A DNA stretch of 59,262 nt from a virus. The notes under the pieces were generated by a model that had not been told where the DNA came from, searched no databases, and saw nothing but the letters and a program-made list of their open reading frames with translations. The position numbers and the translations under genes are program-made. Positions 23,795 through 31,910 of the stretch are shown in pieces (position 1 is the first letter of the stretch; the number at the start of each line of letters is the position of its first letter). Where the stretch lies: the IMG/VR virus record IMGVR_UViG_3300027759_000101, positions 1 to 59,262 of that record. One strand, given 5' to 3'.

Positions 23795-24044
23795 CAGATT
23801 TTACCAATAGTTCCATCGTAGAGCCATATTTCAACCAAGCATTGAACGGAGTGTTATCTTCAGGAATAGCGAAGTAAAGGATGGGTTGAAAGGTGTCAGG
23901 ATCGACACCTCTTGCTACATGAAAAATCTGTTTGTCACCGATAAGATCAGCAACATTCTTTGCCTCTTCTTTATCTTTGATCATATGAAACATGAAATCT
24001 AGGACATGAGTAGTCGTTTCAGGTCTTACAATCACCTTCGTCAT
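23781..24044 (-). CDS. Hypothetical small protein between 46 and 47
   Basis: This 87-residue protein has a short N-terminal strand ([10 protein letters not shown]), a charged helix ([16 protein letters not shown]) and a C-terminal [18 protein letters not shown]. It overlaps 47 by 4 nt and 46 by 14 nt, so it is translationally linked to both. T4 also has small genes between 47 and 46. No family is recognised; it may modulate the nuclease, but that is inference. Confidence 0.6.
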   Translation of the reverse strand: MTKVIVRPETTTHVLDFMFHMIKDKEEAKNVADLIGDKQIFHVARGVDPDTFQPILYFAIPEDNTPFNAWLKYGSTMELLVKSDDTV

Positions 24045-25117
24045 TCAGCAAACTCCACTTGTAAAGCTTCCGTATAGATATCTTTCATATAAGACTTCAT
24101 CTTATCAGTTTCTACAGGTAATGTCAAGCCATCAATATACTTTGATAGAATGGTTACCGTATCTTCAGCCTGATCAATCTCAGAGTCCTCTTCATTGTCC
24201 TTGAATGCTGAAACATCTTCGATGATAGAGATATCTAGAGGCGAGACCTGATATAGCTTATCTAGTAACATATCAAACGAGTATGGATTAGTCTTGTTCA
24301 CACAGACAATCTTCACATAACAACCAGCAAAGGCACTATAGTCTTTAGCCTGAATGTCCTGTAGAATGTTAGGGTTCTTCACATCATCATAGGCCATCAT
24401 CTTAAAGATGTTATGCGGGTTCTTATGGAAGGTCATTTGTCTTGTTTGGGTGTCGAAGATATGAAACCCTCTAGGATCGTTATAATCACTCCATGTATAC
24501 TCAGCAAAAGCACCAAGGTAATGAATATTCCTAGTAGTGGACTTATGATGATAATGACCAGACATAACCATATCATAGCGATCAAAGAGATTAGCAGATA
24601 AGCCGTGGTCCGAGATACTACCTCTAAACATTTCGAAGCCGTTAAGTTCGAGGTGTCCCATAAGGATTTCAGCTTTTGAGTGCTTGATTGCTTCCATTGA
24701 TTCATCGTAGTTCGACTCGGTAATCCACGGTATAAGTTGGACATCCAAGCCATCGATGTTGACAAGTTCAGGTTTTTTAAAGTGTCTAATATATTCATAT
24801 CTATCACCTAAGATTTCGTCCAGTGCGTTTACATCATTGGTGTTCTTGTAGAACACATCATGGTTACCACAGGCGATCATTGTGGGTATCTTCAGTCTCT
24901 CGATAGGCTCCAAGAAGTCCTCACGGCAACGTTTGGCCGTCATGAAGTTCAAATACTTACGACGATCAAATAGATCACCTAGATGTAGAATATATTTAAC
25001 ATCCTCATCTTGAATGACTTGCCAGAATTGCTCTAAGGATTTCTTAAAGTAATCGTAAAAAACTGGAGAATCATTTCTGATTCCCCAGTGTGTATCTGTG
25101 ATAATAGCTACTTTCAA
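24041..25117 (-). CDS. 47: Recombination nuclease subunit gp47 (Mre11-like)
   Basis: The protein has about 358 residues. Calcineurin-like phosphoesterase motifs appear in order: [35 protein letters not shown] and [11 protein letters not shown]. It is the Mre11-type partner of gp46. I choose a TTG start at 25117, immediately after the upstream gene's TAA, because it gives the family-standard opening [12 protein letters not shown]. The ATG at 25144 adds nine residues and lacks a ribosome site. The TTG choice is moderately sure. Confidence 0.88.
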   Translation of the reverse strand: MKVAIITDTHWGIRNDSPVFYDYFKKSLEQFWQVIQDEDVKYILHLGDLFDRRKYLNFMTAKRCREDFLEPIERLKIPTMIACGNHDVFYKNTNDVNALDEILGDRYEYIRHFKKPELVNIDGLDVQLIPWITESNYDESMEAIKHSKAEILMGHLELNGFEMFRGSISDHGLSANLFDRYDMVMSGHYHHKSTTRNIHYLGAFAEYTWSDYNDPRGFHIFDTQTRQMTFHKNPHNIFKMMAYDDVKNPNILQDIQAKDYSAFAGCYVKIVCVNKTNPYSFDMLLDKLYQVSPLDISIIEDVSAFKDNEEDSEIDQAEDTVTILSKYIDGLTLPVETDKMKSYMKDIYTEALQVEFAE

Positions 25118-25118
25118 G

Positions 25119-25313
25119 TTATGCTCTCTTCTTTCCACCACCATGCATCATTGCATCGTTATCATACTTACGGATATTTTGATCAATCGCTGTTCTAATA
25201 TATTCCAATCTTGATCGATAGTTATCTCGAATGTGTGGGCGTTCATTCTTGTCCATCATATTCTCGATTAGGTTCTCAACCTGAAAGGGTATGTTCGGAA
25301 ACTCTTCCTTCAT
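25119..25313 (-). CDS. Small conserved phage protein between 55 and 47
   Basis: The protein has about 64 residues from the ATG at 25313, preceded by GAGG; an upstream ATG at 25328 is possible. It overlaps the 3' end of gene 55 by roughly 38 nt. The C-terminal [20 protein letters not shown] is a helix similar in look to small proteins in marine T4-like phages. Charged, no membrane segment. Function unknown. Confidence 0.55.
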   Translation of the reverse strand: MKEEFPNIPFQVENLIENMMDKNERPHIRDNYRSRLEYIRTAIDQNIRKYDNDAMMHGGGKKRA

Positions 25314-25869
25314 TTTCTTTTTCCTCATAAAACTTCAGCAAGTTATTTTCTTTCATCAACTTGCGCTTTGCTTTCTTCGCTTCTTCCTTCTTCTCAAACC
25401 TACTCATGAAGTCATTTATATTATCATACATTTGAGAAGGAAGCAAGTGCTTATCTTCATGATCTACCAAAACTCTCATATCAGTGCTGCATAGAACGTT
25501 TTGGAAGTTCTTATAGATTATATAGCGATTCTTTTCTTCTTTACTGATTCGACGAATGAAAGCATAGTAAATGACCTGTGTGAAGTATGCAAAAGGATTC
25601 TGACCTTTAACTGGATCATAATCCTTAAAATACATGATACAATTCTCTATACCATCTGAAATCATCTCATCACGATATGAGTAGTTCATGAAGCAAGGTT
25701 TGGTTGACAACTTGTCCGCAATCTTCCAAATACATTCACCGATATAGTTTGGTATTCTAGGATCTTGAAGACCTTCAGTTCTAGCATCCTGAAGCTTCTG
25801 ACGATACTCAACAATGGCTTGATAAAACTTCTGATTATCAACATAATGAACTTTTTTTGGCTTAATCAT
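25276..25869 (-). CDS. 55: Late-transcription sigma factor gp55
   Basis: This 197-residue homologue of T4 gp55 (185) recruits host RNA polymerase to TATAAATA late promoters with the gp45 clamp. Conserved stretches are HYVDNQKFYQAIVEYR, RDEMISDGIENCIMYFKDYD (sigma region 2-like) and NPFAYFTQVIYYAFIRRISKEEK (core region 2.2-2.4-like). The C-terminal tail (FYEEKENEG) could be the clamp-binding end. It follows a 78-nt gap and has AGAGG as ribosome site. Late promoter motifs in the structural block match its expected specificity. Confidence 0.93.
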   Translation of the reverse strand: MIKPKKVHYVDNQKFYQAIVEYRQKLQDARTEGLQDPRIPNYIGECIWKIADKLSTKPCFMNYSYRDEMISDGIENCIMYFKDYDPVKGQNPFAYFTQVIYYAFIRRISKEEKNRYIIYKNFQNVLCSTDMRVLVDHEDKHLLPSQMYDNINDFMSRFEKKEEAKKAKRKLMKENNLLKFYEEKENEGRVSEHTLSG

Positions 25870-25879
25870 GAAATACCTC

Positions 25880-25908
25880 TTGACAACTGGTTGACATTGT
25901 GCTATAAC
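25880..25908 (+). promoter_or_regulatory. Near-consensus sigma70 promoter facing the plus strand
   Basis: On the plus strand, TTGACA at 25880-25885 is followed by a 17-nt spacer and TATAAC at 25903-25908. The TTGACA repeats at 25891. It would run opposite to all genes, into the antisense of the 92-residue gene at 25948-26226. It lies in one of the few gaps here. It may be chance, or an antisense RNA start. Confidence 0.35.
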
Positions 25909-25947
25909 TGCTATGTCCTCCGTTAATGAAATAGTGTAATGGTTTGG

Positions 25948-26226
25948 TTAGATGTTAGTGATTTGTTTCAGCTTCTTAATCTGTTTCTCAATAACCTCTT
26001 TCCTATTAGGCCATTTGATCATAGGTTTATCAGGGTCTTTAATAAGATTCTCCAGTAGAGGTAAGAATATCTTATTGAGAGCATAGAGTCTCTCTTTCAA
26101 ATCCTCTACCTGTTCAGACATTGATGCATACTCAGTGTGAGTAGCTACGATATCTTCTTCATTAGAGAAGGTGAATCCGAAATCGTATGCACCTTCTTCG
26201 ATAAGGTATTTGTTCTTCTCAACCAT
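25948..26226 (-). CDS. Conserved T4-like phage protein, unknown function
   Basis: The protein has 92 residues. The central coiled-coil-like helix (MSEQVEDLKERLYALNKIFL) is followed by PLLENLIKDPDKPMIKWPNR, then KEVIEKQIKKLKQI. This 'LL.NL.k.Pd...I.WPNR..ii..qi.k' pattern is common in marine T4-like phages between uvsW and 55, as here. It overlaps the stop of the upstream Sm-like gene. Function unknown; the placement suggests a transcription or replication accessory. Confidence 0.7.
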   Translation of the reverse strand: MVEKNKYLIEEGAYDFGFTFSNEEDIVATHTEYASMSEQVEDLKERLYALNKIFLPLLENLIKDPDKPMIKWPNRKEVIEKQIKKLKQITNI

Positions 26227-26690
26227 CAGTGTAACGTTCCTTTCAAAGGTTTGTTGATACCTTCCAGTAAATTCTTTAGGAGTTCCAGACTTTCAGTATC
26301 ATCAACAAACTCCTCAAACTCTTCTTCACCATCAGAAGGTTTGACGTATTCGGTGTTATTCTTATTCTTCTCTTTCATTTTCTCAAAGTTATCAACACAA
26401 TCCCAATAATATTCTATCATATCATCTGTAGGATTACCAATGGTGAGAATATCTACAGGATAGATGGTGAAGTCTTGATCTTCACAGATTCTATTGAAAA
26501 CCCATTGCATGAGATTGATAGAAAACATTCCAGGTCTATTAGAACCACCAACAGAATATGTTAGTCTCATGGGGTTTGTTAGTATATAATAGCTCTCCGA
26601 ATCATCATCCGATTTCACTTCGGTGATCTGAGAGATCAAATCTTCACCTGAGGTCATTCTAACAAACTTGACAGACTGTTCTAATTCCAT
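26226..26690 (-). CDS. Putative Sm-like (Hfq-type fold) phage protein
   Basis: The protein has 154 residues. The start KFVRMTSGEDLISQITEV and YYILTNPMRLTYS read as an Sm-like strand set (the T-G-E-x-l-i pattern), and a later IYPVDILTIGNPTDDMIEYY resembles the second Sm motif in marine phage relatives. A long acidic C-terminus (SDGEEEFEEFVDD) follows. Such proteins occur beside uvsW in cyanophages. The fold is inferred by pattern; RNA binding is not shown. Confidence 0.55.
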   Translation of the reverse strand: MELEQSVKFVRMTSGEDLISQITEVKSDDDSESYYILTNPMRLTYSVGGSNRPGMFSINLMQWVFNRICEDQDFTIYPVDILTIGNPTDDMIEYYWDCVDNFEKMKEKNKNNTEYVKPSDGEEEFEEFVDDTESLELLKNLLEGINKPLKGTLH

Positions 26691-26694
26691 GGTC

Positions 26695-28152
26695 TTATCC
26701 TTTGAGTTCTATCTTGTAGATTCTAAAATCAAACTTCTCTTCACTATAAATTTTTATGCGTTCTGAAAAGTGTTTCAGGGTGAAGTTCTCATGTTTCTTG
26801 TGTCTTAGATCATCTGCTATATCAAATAGAGTTGCAGAAGTTTTAGTTTCTGATATGCGTAGACCACGACCGATTGACTGTAGATTACGAACTCTTGATT
26901 TAGAAGGCGAGGCGAAGATGATGTTATGTAGATTCTTAATATTGATACCAGTCGAGAAGGTTCCGTATGATGCTACGATGATAGCATTAGTTTCTCCCTC
27001 AACAATCTTTCTAATCTCTTCTCTAGCTTCACCATCGACATTACCAGACACAAAGAACACTCTCTGACCAGTTGATGCTTTATTTATAATATCATGGAGA
27101 ATGACACCATGCTTATCGACAAACTGATACAGAACAAGTGTATTACCTTCGAGAGATAAGGCTAGATTAGATATAAACTTGTTTCTGGATTCATTAAGGA
27201 CTAGATATTCAATCTCTTGAGGATATGTGAAGTTCTTAGCGGCTTGACAAATACTATCGCCATGTTTCAGCAACAAACACTTAATAATGAAATCTGCAAC
27301 ATGACCCTGTGTCATAAGTTCTTTGGTAGTTGTTACCTTACGAACAGTGCCAAATAGGCCTTCGAGAACTAGCTTGTGTGTCTTAGTACCATCTAATGTC
27401 CCTGTAAATCCAAATCTATACTTTGAATTTGCAAGGTTCTCCATGATGCTGGCCAGTGACTTAGCTTTAAAGAGATGCGCTTCATCACCGATGATCACAT
27501 CAAATTGTTCGAAATATTTTTTAGGGAGTTTATAGAGCGACTGCCATGTAGAGATGGTGATTGGTTTATTTGTCTGTTTATCTTCTCCGCCATAGATACG
27601 GTGAACAAAGCGATCACTTTCAAAACCATAATCGGCAAAATCAGTAGCCAACTGACTGACAAGAGAAATAGTTGGAACAATAATAAGAGTCCGAGATGAG
27701 TAATAGCGCACAAGTAAGTAAATGATGAGCGACTTACCAGAAGCAGTAGGAGAGAGAAGCAGACTACGGCGAGTGCGAACAGCGTGAACGAAAGCGTCAA
27801 TTTGATAGTCCCTTGGTTTATACTTCTCAGGAAGGTTTAACTTCGTGAAGAATTGTTCGGCCTCACTTAACGAAAACTCTTCATCATAAACCTCATTATC
27901 ATACTCCCACTCATAGTCACGCTCTTCACAAAACTTGACAATGTATGGAACAAGACCTCTATAGATTCTACGACTTCTTGTATCCCATAATCTTATCTTA
28001 CCATCCCACAGTTTGTTACGGTATTGAGGTGTAAATTGATAACCAGGAACTTGAAGTGTAAAATGCTCACGGAGTTCATATGATGCTCCTTCAGGGCAAT
28101 CTATACCAACATAAACCTCATTGATGTTATATATCGATAACTTATCCACCAC
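26695..28152 (-). CDS. uvsW: DNA helicase UvsW
   Basis: This 485-residue SF2 helicase rewinds branched DNA and unwinds R-loops, shifting replication from origins to recombination. Visible motifs are KYKPRDYQIDAFVHAVRTRR (Q-motif region), SPTASGKSLIIYLLVRYY (Walker A), VIIGDEAHLFKA (DEAH), GFTGTLDG (motif III) and RNLQSIGRGLRISE (motif VI). The N-terminal 110 residues match the UvsW accessory domain. Translation starts with GTG at 28152 overlapping the end of uvsY (stop 28142). Length is close to T4 UvsW. Confidence 0.93.
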   Translation of the reverse strand: MVDKLSIYNINEVYVGIDCPEGASYELREHFTLQVPGYQFTPQYRNKLWDGKIRLWDTRSRRIYRGLVPYIVKFCEERDYEWEYDNEVYDEEFSLSEAEQFFTKLNLPEKYKPRDYQIDAFVHAVRTRRSLLLSPTASGKSLIIYLLVRYYSSRTLIIVPTISLVSQLATDFADYGFESDRFVHRIYGGEDKQTNKPITISTWQSLYKLPKKYFEQFDVIIGDEAHLFKAKSLASIMENLANSKYRFGFTGTLDGTKTHKLVLEGLFGTVRKVTTTKELMTQGHVADFIIKCLLLKHGDSICQAAKNFTYPQEIEYLVLNESRNKFISNLALSLEGNTLVLYQFVDKHGVILHDIINKASTGQRVFFVSGNVDGEAREEIRKIVEGETNAIIVASYGTFSTGINIKNLHNIIFASPSKSRVRNLQSIGRGLRISETKTSATLFDIADDLRHKKHENFTLKHFSERIKIYSEEKFDFRIYKIELKG

Positions 28153-28591
28153 TTGTATACTTTTCCCATTCTATAAATGATCTCAACTGCCAAGTGCGGT
28201 TGTTGATCTCTTTCAAAACTGAAGCACAGAAATCAACAATCTCTTGGTGTAGAACCTTTCGCATGAGCAGATTGTTTAGATCGTTGTCTGAGTCTAAGTA
28301 TATAGGTATGTCTTGCCGTATGATCTTTTTGAGCAGTGGTTGAAGATTGTAGGTTTCCAAATCTTCTGGATTGTTCAAGTCACCATTGTAGTATTCCCAC
28401 TTGACACGCTTCATCTTTACATAATCTATGTTGATTTTCTTAACGATGAGGTTGTGGTGAGTTAGAATACGGAGATATTTTGCATGTAGTGAAGATACCT
28501 TAGCCAACTCACGAGAAGGTTCAGTCTCATCGACCTTCGAGTCGGTGCTCCACATTTCCATTAGATCATCTATACTGACTGGCGGTTTCAT
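28142..28591 (-). CDS. uvsY: Recombination mediator UvsY
   Basis: This 149-residue homologue of T4 UvsY (137) loads the UvsX recombinase onto gp32-coated single-stranded DNA. The pattern AKVSSLHAKYLRILTHHNLI, then MKRVKWEYYNGDL, LLKKIIRQDIPIYLDSDNDL and VDFCASVLKEINNRTWQLRS fits the T4 KYLN..., YYSG, DVLK and C-terminal ...R.F.I..ik.mr layout. It is first in a probable operon uvsY-uvsW-Sm-like, behind a strong promoter. Identification is by pattern and by position beside uvsW, as in T4. Confidence 0.85.
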   Translation of the reverse strand: MKPPVSIDDLMEMWSTDSKVDETEPSRELAKVSSLHAKYLRILTHHNLIVKKINIDYVKMKRVKWEYYNGDLNNPEDLETYNLQPLLKKIIRQDIPIYLDSDNDLNNLLMRKVLHQEIVDFCASVLKEINNRTWQLRSFIEWEKYTSGG

Positions 28592-28617
28592 GTTACCTCA
28601 TATCTAAAATGTATCCA

Positions 28618-28646
28618 ATTATAGAGGAAACTTTAGAGTTTGGCAA
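28618..28646 (-). promoter_or_regulatory. Sigma70-type promoter upstream of uvsY
   Basis: On the minus strand, TTGCCA at 28646-28641 is separated by 17 nt from a perfect TATAAT at 28623-28618. The uvsY start lies 27 nt beyond. It would drive the recombination operon early or middle in infection. Confidence 0.7.
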
Positions 28647-28649
28647 CCA

Positions 28650-29168
28650 TCAAAGACGTTCTATATCGAAACTATCGTATCTAAAGCTAATATCTGCTGT
28701 CGGGATCGTATCGGCATTGATAGCTGTGTTAAACTGAATAGCACCTAATGCTGTCGGGTGACAATTCTTAAACTTGATGCGGATGTTTGGATTGTTGGCA
28801 TTGGTATTGATTGTTAAGATGCCATCATAGTAGGCATTTCTAGGTGAACCATTGTATAGGCCATATTGAGCATATGATTCTGGTTTTGTAATCGATAAGA
28901 GCCACTTATAGGTTTCTTCCCATACACGGAGTTCTTCATCAACGATAGCATTGATTGTGAATGGATCATAGACCAGCTTATCACCATGTCTGTATGTATT
29001 AGAGAAAGGTGAAACAACAGCAACTTCAGAAGTGGATACTCCAGGCAAACTTACCGTCTGACAGAAATATCTGGCAAAAGACAAATCTGGAATAACAAAG
29101 GTAAACTTTGTCGATTGAAGAATGCTGGTATTCTCAGGTATTGTATTGATAACTGATGTAGTGGCCAT
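28650..29168 (-). CDS. Second tail-tube-like protein (gp19/gp54 fold)
   Basis: The protein has 172 residues. FTFVIPDLSFARYFCQTVSL followed by PGVSTSEVAVVSPF has the same core as the tail tube gp19 (MTFPFLSRVEGDPQ..FMCRAAQLPGTS), then a basic turn and VDEELRVWEETYKWL. It is distinct from and shorter than the gp19 encoded at 38291-38896. In T4 the tube fold also occurs in the tube-initiator gp54 and the cap gp48, so those are alternatives. It has its own late promoter and follows the gene 23 terminator. Tube or baseplate junction roles are inferred. Confidence 0.7.
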   Translation of the reverse strand: MATTSVINTIPENTSILQSTKFTFVIPDLSFARYFCQTVSLPGVSTSEVAVVSPFSNTYRHGDKLVYDPFTINAIVDEELRVWEETYKWLLSITKPESYAQYGLYNGSPRNAYYDGILTINTNANNPNIRIKFKNCHPTALGAIQFNTAINADTIPTADISFRYDSFDIERL

Positions 29169-29186
29169 GAAAGATCCTCTTTCACA

Positions 29187-29194
29187 TATTTATA
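29187..29194 (-). promoter_or_regulatory. T4-type late promoter TATAAATA
   Basis: The minus strand reads TATAAATA, exact T4 late -10 consensus, 19 nt upstream of the tube-like gene and just beyond the gene 23 terminator T-run. Gp55 is encoded in this window. Confidence 0.65.
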
Positions 29195-29195
29195 T

Positions 29196-29223
29196 AAAAA
29201 AAAGGGCGAGGTTTCCCCCGCCC
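29196..29223 (-). terminator. Strong rho-independent terminator after gene 23
   Basis: On the minus strand GGGCGGGG, a short loop and CCTCGCCC form a GC-rich stem (one G-U) followed by eight Ts. It lies 29 nt after the capsid gene. The next late promoter begins within its tail. Confidence 0.85.
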
Positions 29224-29251
29224 AGTTTGTTTTCGAATAATCTTATTCTGA

Positions 29252-30580
29252 TTATGTAAGGTTACGAATGCGGAAAATGCGATAGTAGATGTTCGCATTG
29301 TTAGCATTTGTAGTGCGGTCAGCAACCTGACCGTCGCCGGCAACGGTAGCGAATGGGTTAGCAACCATGCCGTAACGAGTCTTAAAGCCGATCTTTGGCT
29401 GGAAGCTGTCTTGACCGATAGCGCGAACCATCTGAAGTGGAACGTATGGGCAGTAGAACAAACCGGCGTCATAAGGTGAAGTACCTTTGTAACCGACGGT
29501 GCAGAGTTCGTCGCCGTTTGCAGAACCACCGAAGTAAGGATCGATGTAGACTTTAATACGACCATGAAGAGTACCAGCGAAGGTGTTGCCAGTATCATCA
29601 ACATTCAGGTTAACCTGAAGAGCAGGGGTGTAGTCAAGAACACCGGCCATCGCAAGAGCAGACGCAACGTCTGAAGAAACGATGATGATGTTGCCCTTAC
29701 CTCTACGAGTTGCACGAGCAATCGCATTAGCATCGCGTTCGATCTGGAACACAAGACCTTTGAACTTTTCAACTGACCAACGGCCGTTTGAATCGGTGTC
29801 AAGATCGAAAGTACCAGCAGTTGTAACACCATACTGAGCGCCAACTGTAGCTGAACGATAGATAGAACGAACAACTTCACGGTTGATTTCAGCAAGGATT
29901 TCTGTTGACAAGATGTTAGCAAGTTCTGTCTCAGCGTCAAGACCATGAACAGCCTTCAAGTCCTGTGCAAGTTCCATGGTGTATTCAGCCTTCAAAGCGC
30001 GTGACTTTGCAGTAACGGTAACTTTGTCGATTGAGAACGCCATTTCAGCAAACATGTTTGTTGAAACGTCACCAAGAGCTTCAGACTGAGCGGTTGTCAT
30101 ACCGGCACCAACACCATATACCGCGGCCGCAGATGTATCATATACAGGGTTTGTGTTGGCAAATGATCCTCGAACGTTACCGTTAGCGCCGGCAGCATTG
30201 GTACCTGTGAAGGCAGTGTTAGCTTCGTTGAAGAGAGCTTCTGTGCCTGTCTGTGAAGCATAGCGTGAACGCATTGCGAAGATCAGGCCGGTTGGGCCTG
30301 TCATTGGCTGAACGCCGCAGATATCGTATGCGAGTAGGTTTGGAAGCGCACGACGAACTAGGGAGATCAAGATTGGATCGTATGAACCAATATTACCACC
30401 GCCGTAGTTGTTTGTTGGTGCGGTTTCGTTTAGCTGGCGAGATTCTTCAGCCATGGCTTTTTCTTGGTTTTCAAGAACCATTGCTGTAACAGCACGACGA
30501 TACTGATCCTTAATTGGATTCAGACCGTCATGGTCAAGGACCGGAGCCCATTTACTTTCTAGGTGTTCTGTAAGATACAT
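29252..30580 (-). CDS. 23: Major capsid protein gp23
   Basis: This is a 442-residue HK97-fold capsid protein of the T4 gp23 type (T4: 521). It contains RRALPNLLAYDICGVQPMTGPTG in two parts (LPNLLAYDICGV and QPMTGPTGL), typical gp23 text; ALKAEYTMELAQDLKAVHGL; and a C-terminal GLFYCPYVPLQM. An N-terminal LNE-T at residues 50-53 is a plausible gp21 cleavage site, which would remove about 52 residues, as gp23 loses 65 in T4. It has a late promoter upstream and a terminator downstream. Confidence 0.97.
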   Translation of the reverse strand: MYLTEHLESKWAPVLDHDGLNPIKDQYRRAVTAMVLENQEKAMAEESRQLNETAPTNNYGGGNIGSYDPILISLVRRALPNLLAYDICGVQPMTGPTGLIFAMRSRYASQTGTEALFNEANTAFTGTNAAGANGNVRGSFANTNPVYDTSAAAVYGVGAGMTTAQSEALGDVSTNMFAEMAFSIDKVTVTAKSRALKAEYTMELAQDLKAVHGLDAETELANILSTEILAEINREVVRSIYRSATVGAQYGVTTAGTFDLDTDSNGRWSVEKFKGLVFQIERDANAIARATRRGKGNIIIVSSDVASALAMAGVLDYTPALQVNLNVDDTGNTFAGTLHGRIKVYIDPYFGGSANGDELCTVGYKGTSPYDAGLFYCPYVPLQMVRAIGQDSFQPKIGFKTRYGMVANPFATVAGDGQVADRTTNANNANIYYRIFRIRNLT

Positions 30581-30622
30581 TTTAGTATTCTCCTTTTGAA
30601 ATCTTACGATATTCGTATTGGT

Positions 30623-30630
30623 TATTTATA
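30623..30630 (-). promoter_or_regulatory. Late promoter TATAAATA upstream of gene 23
   Basis: Exact TATAAATA on the minus strand, 42 nt upstream of the gene 23 start and between the stop of gene 22 and gene 23. This is where T4 also has a strong late promoter. Confidence 0.75.
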
Positions 30631-30637
30631 AGAAACT

Positions 30638-31873
30638 TTATTTTGACTTAGGAACTTGACGACCAAGTGTTTTGACATAAGCAGCCATTGGACCGTTGAG
30701 TTCTTCAGAAATCATTCTACCATCATTGGCAATCTCATTATTGTCGAGAACATTCTCAGACTTAACATTTGAGATGAAATAGTTTTCTTTGATGATATTG
30801 ATCTTCTGGGCAAATTCGGCGGCAGAATTGAAATTGATGCCTTCAGCCAAAGACTTCATCTTTTCAGCCTGAGTATCTGTGAGACCTTCACAGGCATCAA
30901 CAAGAATTTCATACTGTTTTGATTCATTGATAGCCTTTGTCATATTGACATTACGTTCAATTTCTTCATTGAGTTTTTCTTCAAGTTCAGCAACTTTTTC
31001 TGACATTTCTTCGATAACAGAAATCTTTTCTTCTGGAATGTCAATGTAATGTTCAGAGAACAGGTTACGGAGACCAGAGATAAATTCTTCTGTCAATTCA
31101 GAACGGAGGCCAGCTTCGATAGCAACTTCGTTTTCTGATACCCACTGTTCAACAACATAGTTCAGGTAATCATCAACGTTTGAAGATAGTTCTTCTTGAA
31201 TCTGTGCTACTTGCTCATCGAGAGTTTCAGCATAGGCTTCTTCGATACGAGCAATTTCTTCTTCTACTTTCGACTTAACAGCCGCTTCGAAGATTGTCTT
31301 AGCTTTTTCTTTAAATTCTTCTGAGAGTTCTTCACCAGCAAGAAGTGCTTCAACATGTTCAGACATGTCTACTGTGTATTCTGTGGATTCTTCTTCAACT
31401 ACTTCTTCTGAAACGAGTTCGAAGTTTTCGTCAATGGCTTCAGCAATTTCTTCTTCTGAAAGACCTTCTTCCATCTTTTCAGCGATGAAAGCTTCTAGTT
31501 CTTCAGAAATTTCATAATCTTCTTCCATTACTTCAGAACCAGCATATGAATCATCATCTTCCATGATTTCAGCAGAATCTTTGTTCTTAACAGGTTTATC
31601 ATCCGCCTTGCCAACACCTCTGCGTGATTGCGAAGAGGCTGAGGTATCTTTCTTAGTGGTTGCACCAGGAACTGTTGTAGGTGCGGTGTCAAGCAAGGCT
31701 GCGCCTTGAGTTGCGACCATTGCGCCTGGATTTGCAAATCGACCTTCTACAGCCTTTGCGTTAGGGCGTAGAGATGATTTAAGTGGTGTAGTGCTATTAG
31801 CATCACGATCTGGTGCAGAATCATTTGACTCGGCAAGGATCTGTTTTGCTACATCTGTAAGAGACTTGCTCAT
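30638..31873 (-). CDS. 22: Prohead scaffold protein gp22
   Basis: This 411-residue protein is very acidic and helix/coiled-coil rich (many Glu, such as EEIAEAIDENFEL and MSEKVAELEEKLNEEIERNV), as expected for the scaffold core that is destroyed by gp21 after head assembly. Several L-x-E and I-x-E sites suit that cleavage, one near the N-terminus (ILAE, residue 15). It is longer than T4 gp22 (269), mainly by an N-terminal Ser/Thr/Pro/Asp-rich segment. Gene order 21-22-23 is the T4 order. It has a late promoter. Confidence 0.9.
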   Translation of the reverse strand: MSKSLTDVAKQILAESNDSAPDRDANSTTPLKSSLRPNAKAVEGRFANPGAMVATQGAALLDTAPTTVPGATTKKDTSASSQSRRGVGKADDKPVKNKDSAEIMEDDDSYAGSEVMEEDYEISEELEAFIAEKMEEGLSEEEIAEAIDENFELVSEEVVEEESTEYTVDMSEHVEALLAGEELSEEFKEKAKTIFEAAVKSKVEEEIARIEEAYAETLDEQVAQIQEELSSNVDDYLNYVVEQWVSENEVAIEAGLRSELTEEFISGLRNLFSEHYIDIPEEKISVIEEMSEKVAELEEKLNEEIERNVNMTKAINESKQYEILVDACEGLTDTQAEKMKSLAEGINFNSAAEFAQKINIIKENYFISNVKSENVLDNNEIANDGRMISEELNGPMAAYVKTLGRQVPKSK

Positions 31874-31898
31874 AGTAGAATACTCCTTTTCCTTTTAT

Positions 31899-31906
31899 TA
31901 TTTATA
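31899..31906 (-). promoter_or_regulatory. Late promoter TATAAATA upstream of gene 22
   Basis: Exact TATAAATA on the minus strand, 25 nt upstream of gene 22, in the 37-nt gap after gene 21. Confidence 0.7.
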
Positions 31907-31910
31907 TAAC

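Noticed and set aside
27081-27088. TATAAATA late box inside uvsW
   Set aside because: It is in coding sequence, almost 400 nt from the next gene; probably chance in AT-rich DNA.
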